Numbered from the stretch's first letter, positions 44,537 through 55,130 are shown. The stretch is DNA of 64,000 nt from Microbacterium hominis (GCF_013282805.1 NZ_CP054038.1:3844001-3908000), one strand, 5' to 3'. The notes: generated from the letters alone by a model not told the origin. Numbers and translations: made by a program.

Positions 44537-44597
44537 CCCTTCGTCTCGGTCGCTCCGCGGTCCCTGAGCGACGGAGCGCAGCGACCGAGACGAAGGG
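44537..44597. repeat. Long palindrome of the CCCTTCGTCTCG family
   Basis: CCCTTCGTCTCGGTCGCT (44537-44554) pairs perfectly with AGCGACCGAGACGAAGGG (44580-44597). It lies between the GAF gene end and the dehydrogenase start, so it could end GAF transcription. A relative lies at 6630-6715. Confidence 0.85.
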
Positions 44598-44640
44598 CTC
44601 CCTCGCTCAGGGACCGCCGGTGCGAGACGAACGGCCGGGT

Positions 44641-45963
44641 TCAGGCCTGGAGCCGCTCGATGCGCGCGACCAGGCCCGCGCGCCGCGGTGACCGGGCGGG
44701 CAGCATCGACAGGCAGAGCGTCAGCACCTCGACGTCGTCGGCCGCGGCGGCGGTGTCGGCGAAGGCCAGGAGCACGTCGAGGGATGCCTCGGCCATCAGC
44801 GCCTCCCGCAGTGCGATCCGCACCGAGTCGCGGTACTCCTCCACGCCCGGCGCGGTCGAGTCGGGCAGCACGTCGCCGTGATACGCCGCGAGCGCCACCC
44901 GGTGCGCGCCGCGGTCGAGCAGCGACAGCACCTGGTGCGCGTCGGTTTCGAGCTCGATCGGCATTCGGTACGGACGCGAGACCGGCACGAGAGCAGGCGC
45001 GACCTTCTCGAGGGCGCGGCGCAGCCGCACCATCTCCGCGCGCAGGGTCACCAGCGCGTCGGGATCGCCGTAGACGAGCTCCGCGAGGCGCTCCGCCGAG
45101 ACGCCTTGGCGGTGCACGGCGAGCATGAGCAGCAGCTCGGCGTGCCGGGCGCCCAGCTCCGACACCGTCTCGCCGAGCTCCCCGGCCAGCTCCAGCAGCG
45201 CACGGTCGCGCCCCAGCACACGCAGGGTCGCGCGCGTCGCGACGACGGGCTTGGTCGTGCGGCGCCGGGCGGGCCGGGACTCGGCCCGTGCGCGCAGTCG
45301 CGAGACCAGCAGTTCGCCCTCGATCGCGCGAGCCGTGGCATCCACCAGCAGCTGCGCCTGAGGAGTGGCGGCCTCGATGCCGCCGGTCACGTCGATGACG
45401 CCCAGCAACGCGCGGGTCTCGGGATCGTGCACCGGTGCGGCCGTGCACGACCACGGCTGCACCAGCCTGTTGAAGTGCTCGGCGCCGTGAATCTGCAGCG
45501 ACCGGTCGAGCGTGAGCGCGGTTCCGGGGGCGGAGGTGCCGATGGCGGCCTCGGACCAGTTCGCGCCCTCGACGAACCCCATGTCTCCGGTGAGCGTGCG
45601 CACGCGGTGGTCGCCCTCGACCCACAGCAGCCGGCCGGATGCATCCCCGACCGCGACGATCACTCCCGACTCGTCGGGTCCGCCGGGGAGCAGCAGCCCC
45701 CGCACCATCTCGATCACCCCGCCGAGCGGATGCGTGCGGCGATACTCCTCGATCGCCGCGGCGTCGAGCTCCAGCGGCGGAAGCGCCTCGGCGCCGACGA
45801 GTCCGTCGAGCGAGCGCCGCCACGACTCGCGCACGAGCGCCCGTACGTCGCGCAGCCGGTCGTCACCGAGGTTGCCGGCGAGCAGCTCCTCGTGGGCACG
45901 CTCGATCAGCAGGCGCGAGGTCTCGGGCGACAGGTCGCGCCGCTGCGACCACGGTGATGTCAT
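44641..45963 (-). CDS. GAF-domain transcriptional regulator of the aldehyde dehydrogenase module
   Basis: A 440-aa protein. The N-terminal AcoR-type region ([16 protein letters not shown]) precedes a GAF sensor with [37 protein letters not shown] and [10 protein letters not shown]. The middle and C-terminus (residues about 270-440) look like a winged-helix/BTAD region, and no AAA+ sigma-54 domain is present. It probably senses the substrate and activates the aldehyde dehydrogenase and DUF779 genes. Confidence 0.85.
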   Translation of the reverse strand: MTSPWSQRRDLSPETSRLLIERAHEELLAGNLGDDRLRDVRALVRESWRRSLDGLVGAEALPPLELDAAAIEEYRRTHPLGGVIEMVRGLLLPGGPDESGVIVAVGDASGRLLWVEGDHRVRTLTGDMGFVEGANWSEAAIGTSAPGTALTLDRSLQIHGAEHFNRLVQPWSCTAAPVHDPETRALLGVIDVTGGIEAATPQAQLLVDATARAIEGELLVSRLRARAESRPARRRTTKPVVATRATLRVLGRDRALLELAGELGETVSELGARHAELLLMLAVHRQGVSAERLAELVYGDPDALVTLRAEMVRLRRALEKVAPALVPVSRPYRMPIELETDAHQVLSLLDRGAHRVALAAYHGDVLPDSTAPGVEEYRDSVRIALREALMAEASLDVLLAFADTAAAADDVEVLTLCLSMLPARSPRRAGLVARIERLQA

Positions 45964-46052
45964 GCCGGCTCCGATCGGCGTCGGTGGAGCGTGGGTCTCA
46001 GTGTACGGCCGGGTTCCGGCATCCACCCCTGCGCTCTGGCGGACGCGCGATC

Positions 46053-46353
46053 GCTGAGAACAGGTGATCCGGCGCAGGCGGGAGTGGATGCCGCGCACGG
46101 CGAGTTGCTGAGAACAGGTGATCCGGCGCACACAGGACGCTCGGCGGCCACATCCCCCTGTTCCCGGCAGATCACCTGATCTCGGCAAATGGCGGCGCCG
46201 TATTGTGGCCGGCGGCGACGGCGGGGCGGTGACAAGAGTGGATGCCGCGCACGGCGAGTTGCTGAGAACAGGTGATCCGGCGCACACAGGACGCTGGGCG
46301 GCCACATCCCCCTGTTCCCGGCAGATCACCTTTTCTCGGCAATGGCGGCGCCG
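46053..46353. repeat. REPIN-like repeats: one half and two near-identical 118-bp copies
   Basis: A half element with CTGAGAACAGGTGATCCGG is at 46053-46080. Full copies start with GAGTGGATGCCGCGCACGGC at 46082 and 46236 (154-bp period). They differ at a few bases and each ends with CAGATCACCTGATCTCGGC-like sequence. No gene is seen in 45964-46368. Confidence 0.85.
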
Positions 46354-46368
46354 CGGCACCGCCCGGCG

Positions 46369-47562
46369 TCAGTCGCCCGAGCCGCTCGCCTGCTCCGCGC
46401 TGTCCGGTCCGGTGCGGCCGACGACCTCCCGCCGCGGCGCACCAAGCCCGACACCGACCCCCGCGCCAGCCCCCGCGCCAGCCCCCGCGCCGGTTGAAGC
46501 ATCCACGGGATCGCCGCCGGGGAACGGCGGCTCCAGCCGCACGCGCTGCAGGGGCAGGGCGTCGGGAACCTCGGTGCGCACCCAGGCGGCGATGCGCTCG
46601 CGCACGAGGCAGCGCAGGTCCCACAAGCGGCCGGAGTCGGCGGCGCTCACGACGATGCGCACCTGCAGCAGCCCGCCGACGGCGTCGGTCACCTGCACGC
46701 CCGACGAGTGGCCGTCCCACAGGTCGGTGTCGGCGAGCACGCGGTCGAGCTCGTCGCGCACGCCGTCGACCGGCACGCGCCAGTCGAGGTCGAAGTACAC
46801 CGTTCCGAGCAGTGCGCGGCCGAGTTTGGTCCAGTTCTCGAACGGCGTGGTCGTGAAGTACGTGCACGGGAGCACGAGGGTGCGCTGATCCCACAGCTCG
46901 AGCACGACGTAGCTGAGGGTGATCTCGTTGATCCGGCCGAACTCCCCCTGCACGACGACGACGTCGCCGACGCGGATCGCCTCGCTGAAGGCCAGCTGCA
47001 CGCCGGCGAACAGGTTGCTCAGCACCGACTGGGCGGCCAGGCCGGCGACGATCGACGCGATGCCCGCCGAAGCCAGCACGCTGGCGCCGACGGCCCGCAC
47101 CGCGTCGAAGGTCATCAGGATGGTGCCGGCGGCGACCACCACGATCACCACGATCACGAGGCGCCGCACGATCTGCAGCTGGGTGCGGATCTTGCGCGCC
47201 GAGAAGGTGTCCGAATCCGCGAGCCGGTACTTGCGCGAGCCGGTGTCGACGAAGAAGAGGAACAGCTGCGCCATCAGCCATGAGCCCGACACGATGATGA
47301 AGATGACGAGGGCGTGCTGGATGACACCCCGCAGCCCGTCATCGACGGGCAGCACCACCGACGCCCCGAGCAGGGCGATGAGCAGCAGCGTGACCCGGAA
47401 CGGCCAGCGCGTGCGCGCGCTGAGCGCCTTCGGCCAGGTCTTGCGGCGTCCGATGAGGGCGAGGATCACTGCGGCGACGACCGCGATCGCCAGCGCGATC
47501 CCCAGCAGGACCGCCAGCACGATCCCCCACTCCGCCCACAGCGCCCAGCTCTCCGCGTCCAC
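46369..47562 (-). CDS. MscS-family mechanosensitive ion channel
   Basis: A 397-aa channel with about four N-terminal helices. The pore helix and beta domain show ASAGIASIVAGLAAQSVLSN and GEFGRINEITLSYVVLE. It releases solutes on hypo-osmotic shock. GTG 47562 follows GAGGAGAG. The C-terminus has a Gly/Ala repeat (GAGAGAGAGAGVGVGLG) made by a CCCCGCGCCAG-type repeat. Confidence 0.92.
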   Translation of the reverse strand: MDAESWALWAEWGIVLAVLLGIALAIAVVAAVILALIGRRKTWPKALSARTRWPFRVTLLLIALLGASVVLPVDDGLRGVIQHALVIFIIVSGSWLMAQLFLFFVDTGSRKYRLADSDTFSARKIRTQLQIVRRLVIVVIVVVAAGTILMTFDAVRAVGASVLASAGIASIVAGLAAQSVLSNLFAGVQLAFSEAIRVGDVVVVQGEFGRINEITLSYVVLELWDQRTLVLPCTYFTTTPFENWTKLGRALLGTVYFDLDWRVPVDGVRDELDRVLADTDLWDGHSSGVQVTDAVGGLLQVRIVVSAADSGRLWDLRCLVRERIAAWVRTEVPDALPLQRVRLEPPFPGGDPVDASTGAGAGAGAGAGVGVGLGAPRREVVGRTGPDSAEQASGSGD

Positions 47563-47677
47563 ATCTCTCCTCTCGTCGCCGTTCGGGTTCGACCTCCACG
47601 CTAGGTGCGACCGTGGGGGTGGATGCAAGTCCGCCGCGCCCTGCCGCCGCCATGCGATCCCGCGCTAGCGTGGTCGC

Positions 47678-48034
47678 GTGACCCAGAACCCGCCGTCCGC
47701 GCGCGCCCGGGCCAACGCGCGCGCCGCGGCCACCGTGTTCGTGCTGATCGGACTCCTGTTCAGCCTGGTGCTCACGCCCCTCGGCCTCATCGCAGGCCTC
47801 AATGCGCGGCCGGCGCCGCTCGACGGTTCGGGGTCGAATCCGTTCGACCTTTTCGCGATGGGCGTGTTCGCGGTCGCGGCGGTCGCGATGGTGGGCTTCG
47901 GCATCGCCGGGGCCCTACTCGGACGCAAGGGCGGAAGCCGCGTGCTGTTCGTGCTCGGACTCGTCGCGACCGCGCTGCTGGCGACCGGAGCGATCGGCAT
48001 CATCTACGGCGCGATCGTGCGCGTCTCGTACTGA
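47678..48034 (+). CDS. Small three-span membrane protein, function unknown
   Basis: A 118-aa protein with hydrophobic segments at about residues 18-41, 59-81 and 88-111. Its N-terminus is basic (RARANARAA). No family was recognised. The start is GTG 47678. It stands alone between divergent MscS and convergent CCA-transferase genes. Confidence 0.75.
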   Translation: MTQNPPSARARANARAAATVFVLIGLLFSLVLTPLGLIAGLNARPAPLDGSGSNPFDLFAMGVFAVAAVAMVGFGIAGALLGRKGGSRVLFVLGLVATALLATGAIGIIYGAIVRVSY

Positions 48035-48085
48035 CGCGCGCGGCCGCCGCCCGCTGCACGGGCCCGGGGCGTCAGCGGCTGCGCG

Positions 48086-49513
48086 TCACGCGCGCGCCGC
48101 CCACCACTCCCGCAGGCGCTGCTCCGCGGCATCCACCCCGATGATCCCCTCGTCGAGTCGGATGTCGAGCAGGTACCGGTAGGCCTCGCCGACCTCACGG
48201 CCCGGTGCGATGCCGAGCACCTCCTGGATGCGGTTGCCGTCGAGCTCGGGTCGCATCGCGTCGAGCTGCTCCTGCGCGGCGAGCTCGGTGATGCGGCGCT
48301 CGATGTCGTCGTACGCGCCGGCCAGCCGCGCGGCCTTGCGCTTGTTGCGGGTGGTGACGTCGGCGCGGGTGAGGATGTGCAGGCGCTCGAGCTCGGCCTC
48401 GGCGTCGCGCACGTAGCGGCGCACCGCCGAGTCGGTCCAGGATCCCTCGGCATAGCCGAAGAACCGCAGGTGCAGCTCGATCAGACGGGTCACGACGCGG
48501 ATCGTGTCGGTGTCGAACCGCAGCGCGGTCAGGCGCTTGCGCGCCATGCGCGCGCCCTTGAGGTCGTGGTGGTAGAAGGTGACGCCGCCGCCCGGCTCGA
48601 GACGCCGCGTCGCCGGCTTGCCGATGTCGTGCAGCAGGGCCGCCAGGCGCAGCGGCACGTCGGGCGCGGCACCGGGATGGCGTTCCCGCTCGAGCTCGAT
48701 CGCCTGCTGCAGCACGGTGAGGGAGTGCTCGTAGACGTCCTTGTGGTGGTGATGCTCGTCGACCTCGAGCCGCAGCGCGGGGATCTCGGGCAGGAACTGG
48801 TCGATCAAACCGGTCTCGACGAGGATCCGGATGCCGCGCACCGGGTCATCGGTCTGCAGCAGCTTCACGATCTCACCCTGCACGCGCTCGGGGCTGACGA
48901 TCTCGAGCGTCTGGCGCAGGGCGGTGATCGCGGCGAGCGTGTCGACGTCGACATCGAAGCCGAGCTGGGAGGAGAAGCGCGCGGCGCGCAGCATGCGCAA
49001 CGGATCGTCGCCGAAGCTGACCCGAGGGTCGGTCGGCGTGCGCAGCACCCCGCGCAGCAGGTCTTCGACCCCGCCGGTCGGATCGACCAGCGTGCGCGCC
49101 GGAACGCGCAGCGCCATCGCGTTGACGGTGAAGTCGCGGCGCACGAGGTCTCCCTCGATGCTGTCGCCGAATTCCACGGTCGGCTTGCGCGTCACCCCGT
49201 CGTAGCTGTCGGCGCGGTAGGTGGTGATCTCGACCTGCTCGCCGGCGACCTTCGCGCCGATCGTGCCGAACGCGCGCCCGATGTCCCAGTGCGCGGTGGC
49301 GATGGGCTTGACGATTCGCAGGATGTCGTCGGGCCGCGCGTCGGTCGTGAAGTCGAGGTCGTTCGTCGTGCGTCCCAGCAGCGCGTCGCGCACGGGTCCG
49401 CCCACGATGGCCAGATCGAATCCGGCGTCGGCGAATGCGGTCGCGAGCGAGGCGACCACGGGGGACTCGGCGAGCGCGCCGAGGCGCGCGACGCCCTCGG
49501 CCATGTTGAGCAT
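48086..49513 (-). CDS. cca: CCA tRNA nucleotidyltransferase
   Basis: A 475-aa class II nucleotidyltransferase. IVGGPVRDALLGRTTNDLDFTT is the catalytic site with both Asp (split IVGGPVRDALLG and NDLDFTT). The HD domain has LAALLHDIGKPATR and FYHHDLKGARM. It adds CCA to tRNA 3' ends. ATG 49504 is an alternative start. It lies in the usual actinobacterial block before murJ. Confidence 0.96.
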   Translation of the reverse strand: MLNMAEGVARLGALAESPVVASLATAFADAGFDLAIVGGPVRDALLGRTTNDLDFTTDARPDDILRIVKPIATAHWDIGRAFGTIGAKVAGEQVEITTYRADSYDGVTRKPTVEFGDSIEGDLVRRDFTVNAMALRVPARTLVDPTGGVEDLLRGVLRTPTDPRVSFGDDPLRMLRAARFSSQLGFDVDVDTLAAITALRQTLEIVSPERVQGEIVKLLQTDDPVRGIRILVETGLIDQFLPEIPALRLEVDEHHHHKDVYEHSLTVLQQAIELERERHPGAAPDVPLRLAALLHDIGKPATRRLEPGGGVTFYHHDLKGARMARKRLTALRFDTDTIRVVTRLIELHLRFFGYAEGSWTDSAVRRYVRDAEAELERLHILTRADVTTRNKRKAARLAGAYDDIERRITELAAQEQLDAMRPELDGNRIQEVLGIAPGREVGEAYRYLLDIRLDEGIIGVDAAEQRLREWWAARA

Positions 49514-49537
49514 GGCTTCCAGCCTACCGAGGCGGTC

Positions 49538-51064
49538 TCATGCGAAACGCAGGAACCCCGTGAACGCCAGCTCGCGCACCCGCGGCAGCAGATCGGCGCG
49601 CAGGGCCGCGGCATCCACCTCGAGAAGTTCCGCGATCGCATCGATGAGGGCGCCGACCGGCAGGTCGCCGTCGCACGCGCCCACGAGCGCCGCGAGACCG
49701 GGGTCGACCGCGAGCGACCGCGAGAATCCGCCGCCCTGGCGCAGCTCGATCACGGTCGGATCCTCGGCGCCCGGCAGATGATGACGCGCTTCGGTCACGT
49801 CGGGAGAGACGAGGAGAATGGATGCCGCCAGCGCCGTGTCATCGATGCCCGCAAGCCGGTCGTGGGCGGCGAGGGCGTCGGCCAGGTGCGCACCGAGGGA
49901 GTCGGCGTCGACGTGCTGCGCGATCTGCTCGTACCGCGCCAGGGTGGGTTGGGCGTCTCCGAGCGGACGCCGCAGCAGCACGTAGCCGAATCCGACGGCG
50001 GTGACCCGGCGCGCCGCGAAGTCGTCCAGCCACGCGGAGATCAGTCGCGCGTAGCGCTCGGTGCCGGGCACGGTTCCGCCGTCGCGCACCCACAGCTCGG
50101 CGTAGGCGAGCGGGTCCAGGCTCTCGCGTTCGACGACCCACGCGTCGAGAGCGACGGGCGAGGCATCCACCCATTCCCTCACCCGGTCCAGGCCCGCCAC
50201 GCCCTCGCGGGTCTCCCAGTTGCCGAGCAGCTGCGCCACCCCTCCCCGCGCGAGATGCGTGCCGACGCCGCCGATGAACGCCGCGACGAGGTCGTCGCCG
50301 ACCATGCCGCCGTCGCGGTACTCGTACGCGGGCACGCCCTCGACCCGCGGGGTGATCACGAACGGCGGGTTCGACGCGATGCGGTCGAACCGCTCGCCGG
50401 CGACCGGTTCGAACAGACTCCCCGCCCGTGTCTCGATGCCCGCCACGCCGTTGAGCAGCGCGTTCAGGCGTGTGAAGCGCAGCGCGCTCTCCGAGATGTC
50501 GGTGGCCACGACCCGATCGACGTTGCGTCGGGCACGCAGAGACTGGATGCCGCACCCGGCGCCCAGATCGAGTCCGGTGGTCGCGGGTGTCGGCAGCTGG
50601 ATCGCCGCCAGCGTCAGGGAGGCCCCGCCCACGCCGAGCACGTGGTCTTCGGGCAGCGGACCCTGCAGCGCCGCCTCGTCGAGATCGCTCGCGACCCACC
50701 ACTGGCTCACCCCCGACGGATCGGCGTATGCCTGCGGGCGGATGAGAGCCGTCGGGGTCACGGTGTCTCCGGCCGGCGTCTCGGCGAGACCGAGGGCCGC
50801 GAGACCCGCCGCGCCCGTGCGGGGGAGGGCGGCGTCGACCGCCGCCGCCGGCTGCGGCATCCCGAGCACGAGCAGGCGCCCGAGGGTGGCGAGGGGGTCG
50901 TCGCGGCCGGCGATCGCACGCAGCGCCGGTTCGCGCAGGCTCCGGGCGACGGCGTCGTCGGCGATCGGTCCCCATGCCGCGCGCAGCGGCTCGGAGCGGA
51001 ATCCCGCCGCGGCGAGGTCGTCGGCCAGGAGGCGGCAGATGTCGGCAGCGGGTTCGGGGATCAC
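49538..51064 (-). CDS. SAM-dependent methyltransferase (HemK/PrmC-like, possibly with DUF7059 N-domain)
   Basis: A 508-aa protein. The SAM motif is GLDLGAGCGIQSL and the N6-MTase motif is NPPF (SNPPFVITP), placing it among PrmC/RlmG-type methyltransferases. The N-terminal 130 residues are helical (ADICRLLADDLAAAGFRSEPL) and may correspond to DUF7059. Substrate not known. GTG 51064 is divergent from the DUF6049 gene. Confidence 0.88.
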   Translation of the reverse strand: MIPEPAADICRLLADDLAAAGFRSEPLRAAWGPIADDAVARSLREPALRAIAGRDDPLATLGRLLVLGMPQPAAAVDAALPRTGAAGLAALGLAETPAGDTVTPTALIRPQAYADPSGVSQWWVASDLDEAALQGPLPEDHVLGVGGASLTLAAIQLPTPATTGLDLGAGCGIQSLRARRNVDRVVATDISESALRFTRLNALLNGVAGIETRAGSLFEPVAGERFDRIASNPPFVITPRVEGVPAYEYRDGGMVGDDLVAAFIGGVGTHLARGGVAQLLGNWETREGVAGLDRVREWVDASPVALDAWVVERESLDPLAYAELWVRDGGTVPGTERYARLISAWLDDFAARRVTAVGFGYVLLRRPLGDAQPTLARYEQIAQHVDADSLGAHLADALAAHDRLAGIDDTALAASILLVSPDVTEARHHLPGAEDPTVIELRQGGGFSRSLAVDPGLAALVGACDGDLPVGALIDAIAELLEVDAAALRADLLPRVRELAFTGFLRFA

Positions 51065-51177
51065 CCGACCATTCAACCGTGTTCGGCTCGCCACGGCCGG
51101 GCACGGAACGCTCAGGGACGGTGAACGTAGAATCGGGGCAGATCGTGCGGTCCGGCATCGCACAGGAGCGAACCCCC

Positions 51178-53508
51178 ATGACCGTGACCCCCACAGCCCC
51201 GATCACGGGCGCGCCACGACGGCCGCGCGTGCGTGCGGTGTCGGCCGCTCTCGGTGCCGCAGCGCTCCTGGTCGGCCCGCTGCTGGGGGGTCCGCTGGTG
51301 GGGGGTCCGCTGGTGGGGGGTCCGGCCGCCCGGGCCGACGAGGTGACACCGTCGCCGAGTCCCACCGCACCCGCGCTGACCGGCACCACGACCTTCACGC
51401 TCTCGCCGGTAGAGAACGGCGTCGTCGACGCGGGCGAGGCGCTCACCGTCTCGGTGTCGGTGCAGAACGGCACGGCGGCGACGATCCCGGCACTGTCGGT
51501 CGACCTGGGGCTGGGCACCACAGCCCTCCCCGACCGCGTCGCGCTGAGCGCCTGGCTCGCCGGCACCACCACCTCGGTGACCACGCAGCCGGTCGCCTCG
51601 GCCACGCTCGAGAGCATCCCGTCCGGTGGAGAGCAGGGCTCGGGCATGACCGTGCCGGCCGACGACCCTCTGCTCGAAGGTCTCGCGCCCGGTGTGTATC
51701 CGCTCGTCGCGTCGTACACCTCGGGTGACGACGCCGACGGCGACGGACTCGGCGACGTGGTCGCTTCGACGAGCGTCGTGATCATCCCCGACCCCGAGGC
51801 GACGCCGGTCGGCATCAGCGTGGTCGTCCCCCTCACCGCCGGAGTGCGGTCCGAGGGGCTGCTCAGCGCCGTCGAGCTCGCCGAGCTGACCGCCCCGGGC
51901 GGATCGCTGTCGGCGCAGGTCGCGGCGGTGGCGGGAACTGATGCCGTGATCGGCATAGACCCCGCGATCGTGGCGTCGATCCGCGTGCTCGGCGACGCGG
52001 CCCCCGCTTCCGCACGCGCCTGGCTCGCGCGCCTGGACGACCTGCCGAACGAGCGCTTCTCCCTCCAGTTCGGGGATGCCGACCCCGCCGTGCAGCTCGA
52101 GGCGGGCGCCACACGGCTGCTGAGTCCGTCCTCGCTGGCCTACGCCATGGACGACGCTGACTTCCCGGTCGTCGAGGAGACGGAGGATGCCGCGATCGGC
52201 ATAGATCCGTCTGACGACTCCGCCGAGGTCGTGCCCAGCCCCTCTCCCACCGGCGAGAATCCCGACGAGCCGGTGCTGCCGACCACCGCGGAGCTGGTGG
52301 CCATCGACGGCGCCCGCGGGGCCACCTACTGGCCGACACCCGGCGCCGCCAGCCCTGAGGCGCTCGCGCGCCTGGGCGTGCTGGATGCCGGCGACGACCG
52401 CTCCGTGACGATCCTCCCGTCGCGCGCGACGGCCGAGGGCGCCTCCGGGCGCACCATCCCCGCACACGCCGTGGCAGGCGACGCAACGCTGCTCGTGTAC
52501 GACTCGATCGTGACCGAAGCCCTGACGCGCGCGGCATCCATCGACCGCACCCCCCTGCGCGGCGCCGCGCTCACCGAGGCGACCGCACACCTGGTCTTCG
52601 CGTCGGCCGAGACTGGAGGGCGCGACCTCGCCGTCGCCGTCGAGCGTGGCACCGACCGCTCGAACGTCGCCCTCCACTCCGCGATCATCGCCGCCGAGCA
52701 GGCGCCGGGCACCGTCGCGAGGAGCCTCACCCGGGCGCTCTCGGAACCGCCCCGGAGCGTCGCGATCGCCGACGCCACCGCGGGCGAGGAGCGCGTGGCG
52801 ACCGCGGCGGGCTTCGCCGACGACGAATCCGAGCTCGCTCGCTTCGCGACGATCCTCACCGATCCGGCGCTCCTGACCGGACCCGAGCGTGCGGAGATCC
52901 TGCAGCTGCTCTCCGTCTCGTGGGCGGAGGAGCCGGTGCTCGCCCAAGCCGCCGCTGCCGTGCACCGGCAGGGCACCCTCAGCACCCTCGACTCGGTCGG
53001 CCTCCTGCCCGTGAGCACCTTCACCCTGCTCGGGTCCGACGGAGGCCTGCGGTTCTGGGTGCGCAACGAGCTGCCCTACCCGGTCAACCTCGTGCTCTAC
53101 ACGACGCCCGACGATCTGCGCCTCGACGTGCAGCCGGCCACCGAGGTCACCGCGACACCGCAGAGCAACACCCGCGTCGAGGTGCCCGTGCAGGCGCGGG
53201 TCGGCAGCGGCGAGGTGACCCTCGATCTGCAGCTGCGCAGTCCGTCGAGCGTCGCGATCGGCCCCGCCGAGTCGGTGCAGGTCAACGTGCGCGCCGAGTG
53301 GGAGGCCGTTGGCCTCACCGCCCTCGGTGTCGTCGTCGGCGGACTGATCGTGCTGGGCGCAGCCCGCACGGTGCTGAAGATCCGCGCGCGGCGCACGGCC
53401 GGGGCGACACCGCAGCGCGAGCCGGCGGATCCGGCGGAGGCGCCGGAGGTGTCGCCTTCTGGCGCGGCGCCTGCGGGCAGCGGCGATTCTGAGACGGAGG
53501 CCTTGTGA
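51178..53508 (+). CDS. DUF6049 secreted/membrane-anchored protein
   Basis: A 776-aa protein with an N-terminal signal peptide containing three GGPLV repeats from a 15-bp tandem (about 51285-51325). It has Ig-like or adhesin-like beta domains, an acidic Ser/Pro linker (VVPSPSPTGENPDEP) and a C-terminal membrane span near residues 712-733. It stands directly before murJ, and the family is found there throughout actinobacteria; the role is probably in the cell envelope. It overlaps murJ by four bases. Confidence 0.9.
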   Translation: MTVTPTAPITGAPRRPRVRAVSAALGAAALLVGPLLGGPLVGGPLVGGPAARADEVTPSPSPTAPALTGTTTFTLSPVENGVVDAGEALTVSVSVQNGTAATIPALSVDLGLGTTALPDRVALSAWLAGTTTSVTTQPVASATLESIPSGGEQGSGMTVPADDPLLEGLAPGVYPLVASYTSGDDADGDGLGDVVASTSVVIIPDPEATPVGISVVVPLTAGVRSEGLLSAVELAELTAPGGSLSAQVAAVAGTDAVIGIDPAIVASIRVLGDAAPASARAWLARLDDLPNERFSLQFGDADPAVQLEAGATRLLSPSSLAYAMDDADFPVVEETEDAAIGIDPSDDSAEVVPSPSPTGENPDEPVLPTTAELVAIDGARGATYWPTPGAASPEALARLGVLDAGDDRSVTILPSRATAEGASGRTIPAHAVAGDATLLVYDSIVTEALTRAASIDRTPLRGAALTEATAHLVFASAETGGRDLAVAVERGTDRSNVALHSAIIAAEQAPGTVARSLTRALSEPPRSVAIADATAGEERVATAAGFADDESELARFATILTDPALLTGPERAEILQLLSVSWAEEPVLAQAAAAVHRQGTLSTLDSVGLLPVSTFTLLGSDGGLRFWVRNELPYPVNLVLYTTPDDLRLDVQPATEVTATPQSNTRVEVPVQARVGSGEVTLDLQLRSPSSVAIGPAESVQVNVRAEWEAVGLTALGVVVGGLIVLGAARTVLKIRARRTAGATPQREPADPAEAPEVSPSGAAPAGSGDSETEAL

Positions 53509-55097
53509 GCGTCGGACGCGCGAGCATCATGATCGGCGCGGGCACCGTGGTATCCCGCCTCACCGGGTTCCTGCGGCAGATCGTGCTCGTGTCGGCCGTG
53601 GGTGCGACCACGGGCGCCGGCAACGCGTTCGCGATCGCGAACCAGCTGCCCAACAACATCTACGCCATCATCTCGACGGGCCTGCTGTCGGCGGTCGTCG
53701 TGCCGCAGATCGTCAAGGCTGCCGCGCACGAAGACGGCGGCCGCGCGTTCGTGTCCAAGCTCTTCACGCTGGGCACCGTCGTGCTGCTCGGCACCACCGT
53801 GCTCGCGGTGGTCGGTGCGCCGCTGCTCGTGCAGCTCTACGCACCCGGTTTCCCGCCGGCGCAACAGGCTCTTGCCGTGGCCTTCGCCTACTGGTGCCTG
53901 CCGCAGATCCTCTTCTACGGCCTGTACGCGCTCGTCGGCGAAGCGCTCAACGCGCGACGCGTCTACGGCCCGTACACGTGGGCGCCGATCGTCAACAACA
54001 TCGTGTCGATCGCCGGCTTCATCGCCTTCATCGTGCTCTTCGGCCCTGCGCCAGCCGTCTCGCAGTGGACGCCGACGATGATCGCGGTACTCGCGGGCAC
54101 CGCGACGGCCGGCATCGTCGTGCAGGCCGGCATCCTGTTCCTCTTCTGGCGTCGCACCGGGTTGCACGTGCGCCCCGATTTCCGGTGGAAGGGCGTCGGG
54201 CTGGGGCAGATCGGCCGGCTCGCCGGGTGGACGTTCCTCATGGTCCTCGCCGGCCAGCTCGCCGGCATCGTGCAGTCCCGCGTGCTCTCGCAGGTACCCG
54301 AAGGCGCGCCGGGTGTGCTCGTGTCGCAGAACGCGTGGCTGCTGTTCATGCTCCCCTACTCGATCATCGTGCTCTCCATCGGCACGCCCTACTTCACGCA
54401 GCTCTCCGAGCACGCGGCGGCGGGGCGCGACGATGACGTGCGTGATGACATCGCGCGCAGCATCCGCACCCTCGGCCTGTTCGTCGTGGTGGCCGTCGCG
54501 GCCCTCGTGGCGGCTGCGGTGCCGGCATCCCGGATCTTCACCGACTCCGCCGCCGAAGCGCTCGACGCCTCCGTGGTGCTCCTGTGCTTCCTGGTGAGTC
54601 TCCTCCCTCTGGCGGTGCTGTTCGTCATCCAGCGCACGTTCTACGCGTACGACGACACGCGCACCCCGTTCTTCTTCACCCTGCTGCAGTGCGCCCTCGT
54701 GGTGGCGACCGCGCTGATCGCGGTATCGTTCGCGCCGGAGTTCGTCGCCGCGGCGGTCGCGCTCGGCCAGTCGTTCGCGAGCGTCGTGCAGGTCATCGTC
54801 GCGACGTGGCTGCTGCATCGCCGTCTCGGCTCGGTGCGGGTGCGTGAGTGGATGCCGGCGCTGCTGCGCTTCATCCTGGCCGCCGTGCCCGCCGCCGGCG
54901 CCGGGTTCGCGGTGTTCGTGCTCTTCGGGGGCGCGGACGGGTGGATGGCCTCCGACAAGGTGCTCGGCGCCGTCGGTGCGGGGGTCGTCGGGCTGGTGAC
55001 GCTCGCCGTCTACATCGGGATCCTCGCGCTGTTCCGCGTGCCGGATCTCGCGCCGGCGGTCGCGATGGCGCGCCGCCTCGTCGGAGGGCGCCGCTGA
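53505..55097 (+). CDS. murJ: Lipid II flippase MurJ
   Basis: A 530-aa integral membrane protein of the MVF/MurJ family with about 14 helices. GTVVSRLTGFLRQIVLV and LPNNIYAIISTGLLSAVVVPQ are family landmarks, and FYAYDDTRTPFF is another. It moves lipid II across the membrane for peptidoglycan synthesis. GTG 53505 overlaps the DUF6049 stop. Confidence 0.96.
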   Translation: MSVGRASIMIGAGTVVSRLTGFLRQIVLVSAVGATTGAGNAFAIANQLPNNIYAIISTGLLSAVVVPQIVKAAAHEDGGRAFVSKLFTLGTVVLLGTTVLAVVGAPLLVQLYAPGFPPAQQALAVAFAYWCLPQILFYGLYALVGEALNARRVYGPYTWAPIVNNIVSIAGFIAFIVLFGPAPAVSQWTPTMIAVLAGTATAGIVVQAGILFLFWRRTGLHVRPDFRWKGVGLGQIGRLAGWTFLMVLAGQLAGIVQSRVLSQVPEGAPGVLVSQNAWLLFMLPYSIIVLSIGTPYFTQLSEHAAAGRDDDVRDDIARSIRTLGLFVVVAVAALVAAAVPASRIFTDSAAEALDASVVLLCFLVSLLPLAVLFVIQRTFYAYDDTRTPFFFTLLQCALVVATALIAVSFAPEFVAAAVALGQSFASVVQVIVATWLLHRRLGSVRVREWMPALLRFILAAVPAAGAGFAVFVLFGGADGWMASDKVLGAVGAGVVGLVTLAVYIGILALFRVPDLAPAVAMARRLVGGRR

Positions 55098-55130
55098 GCC
55101 GCGACTGCGGGTGAGGCATCCAGTAATCAA

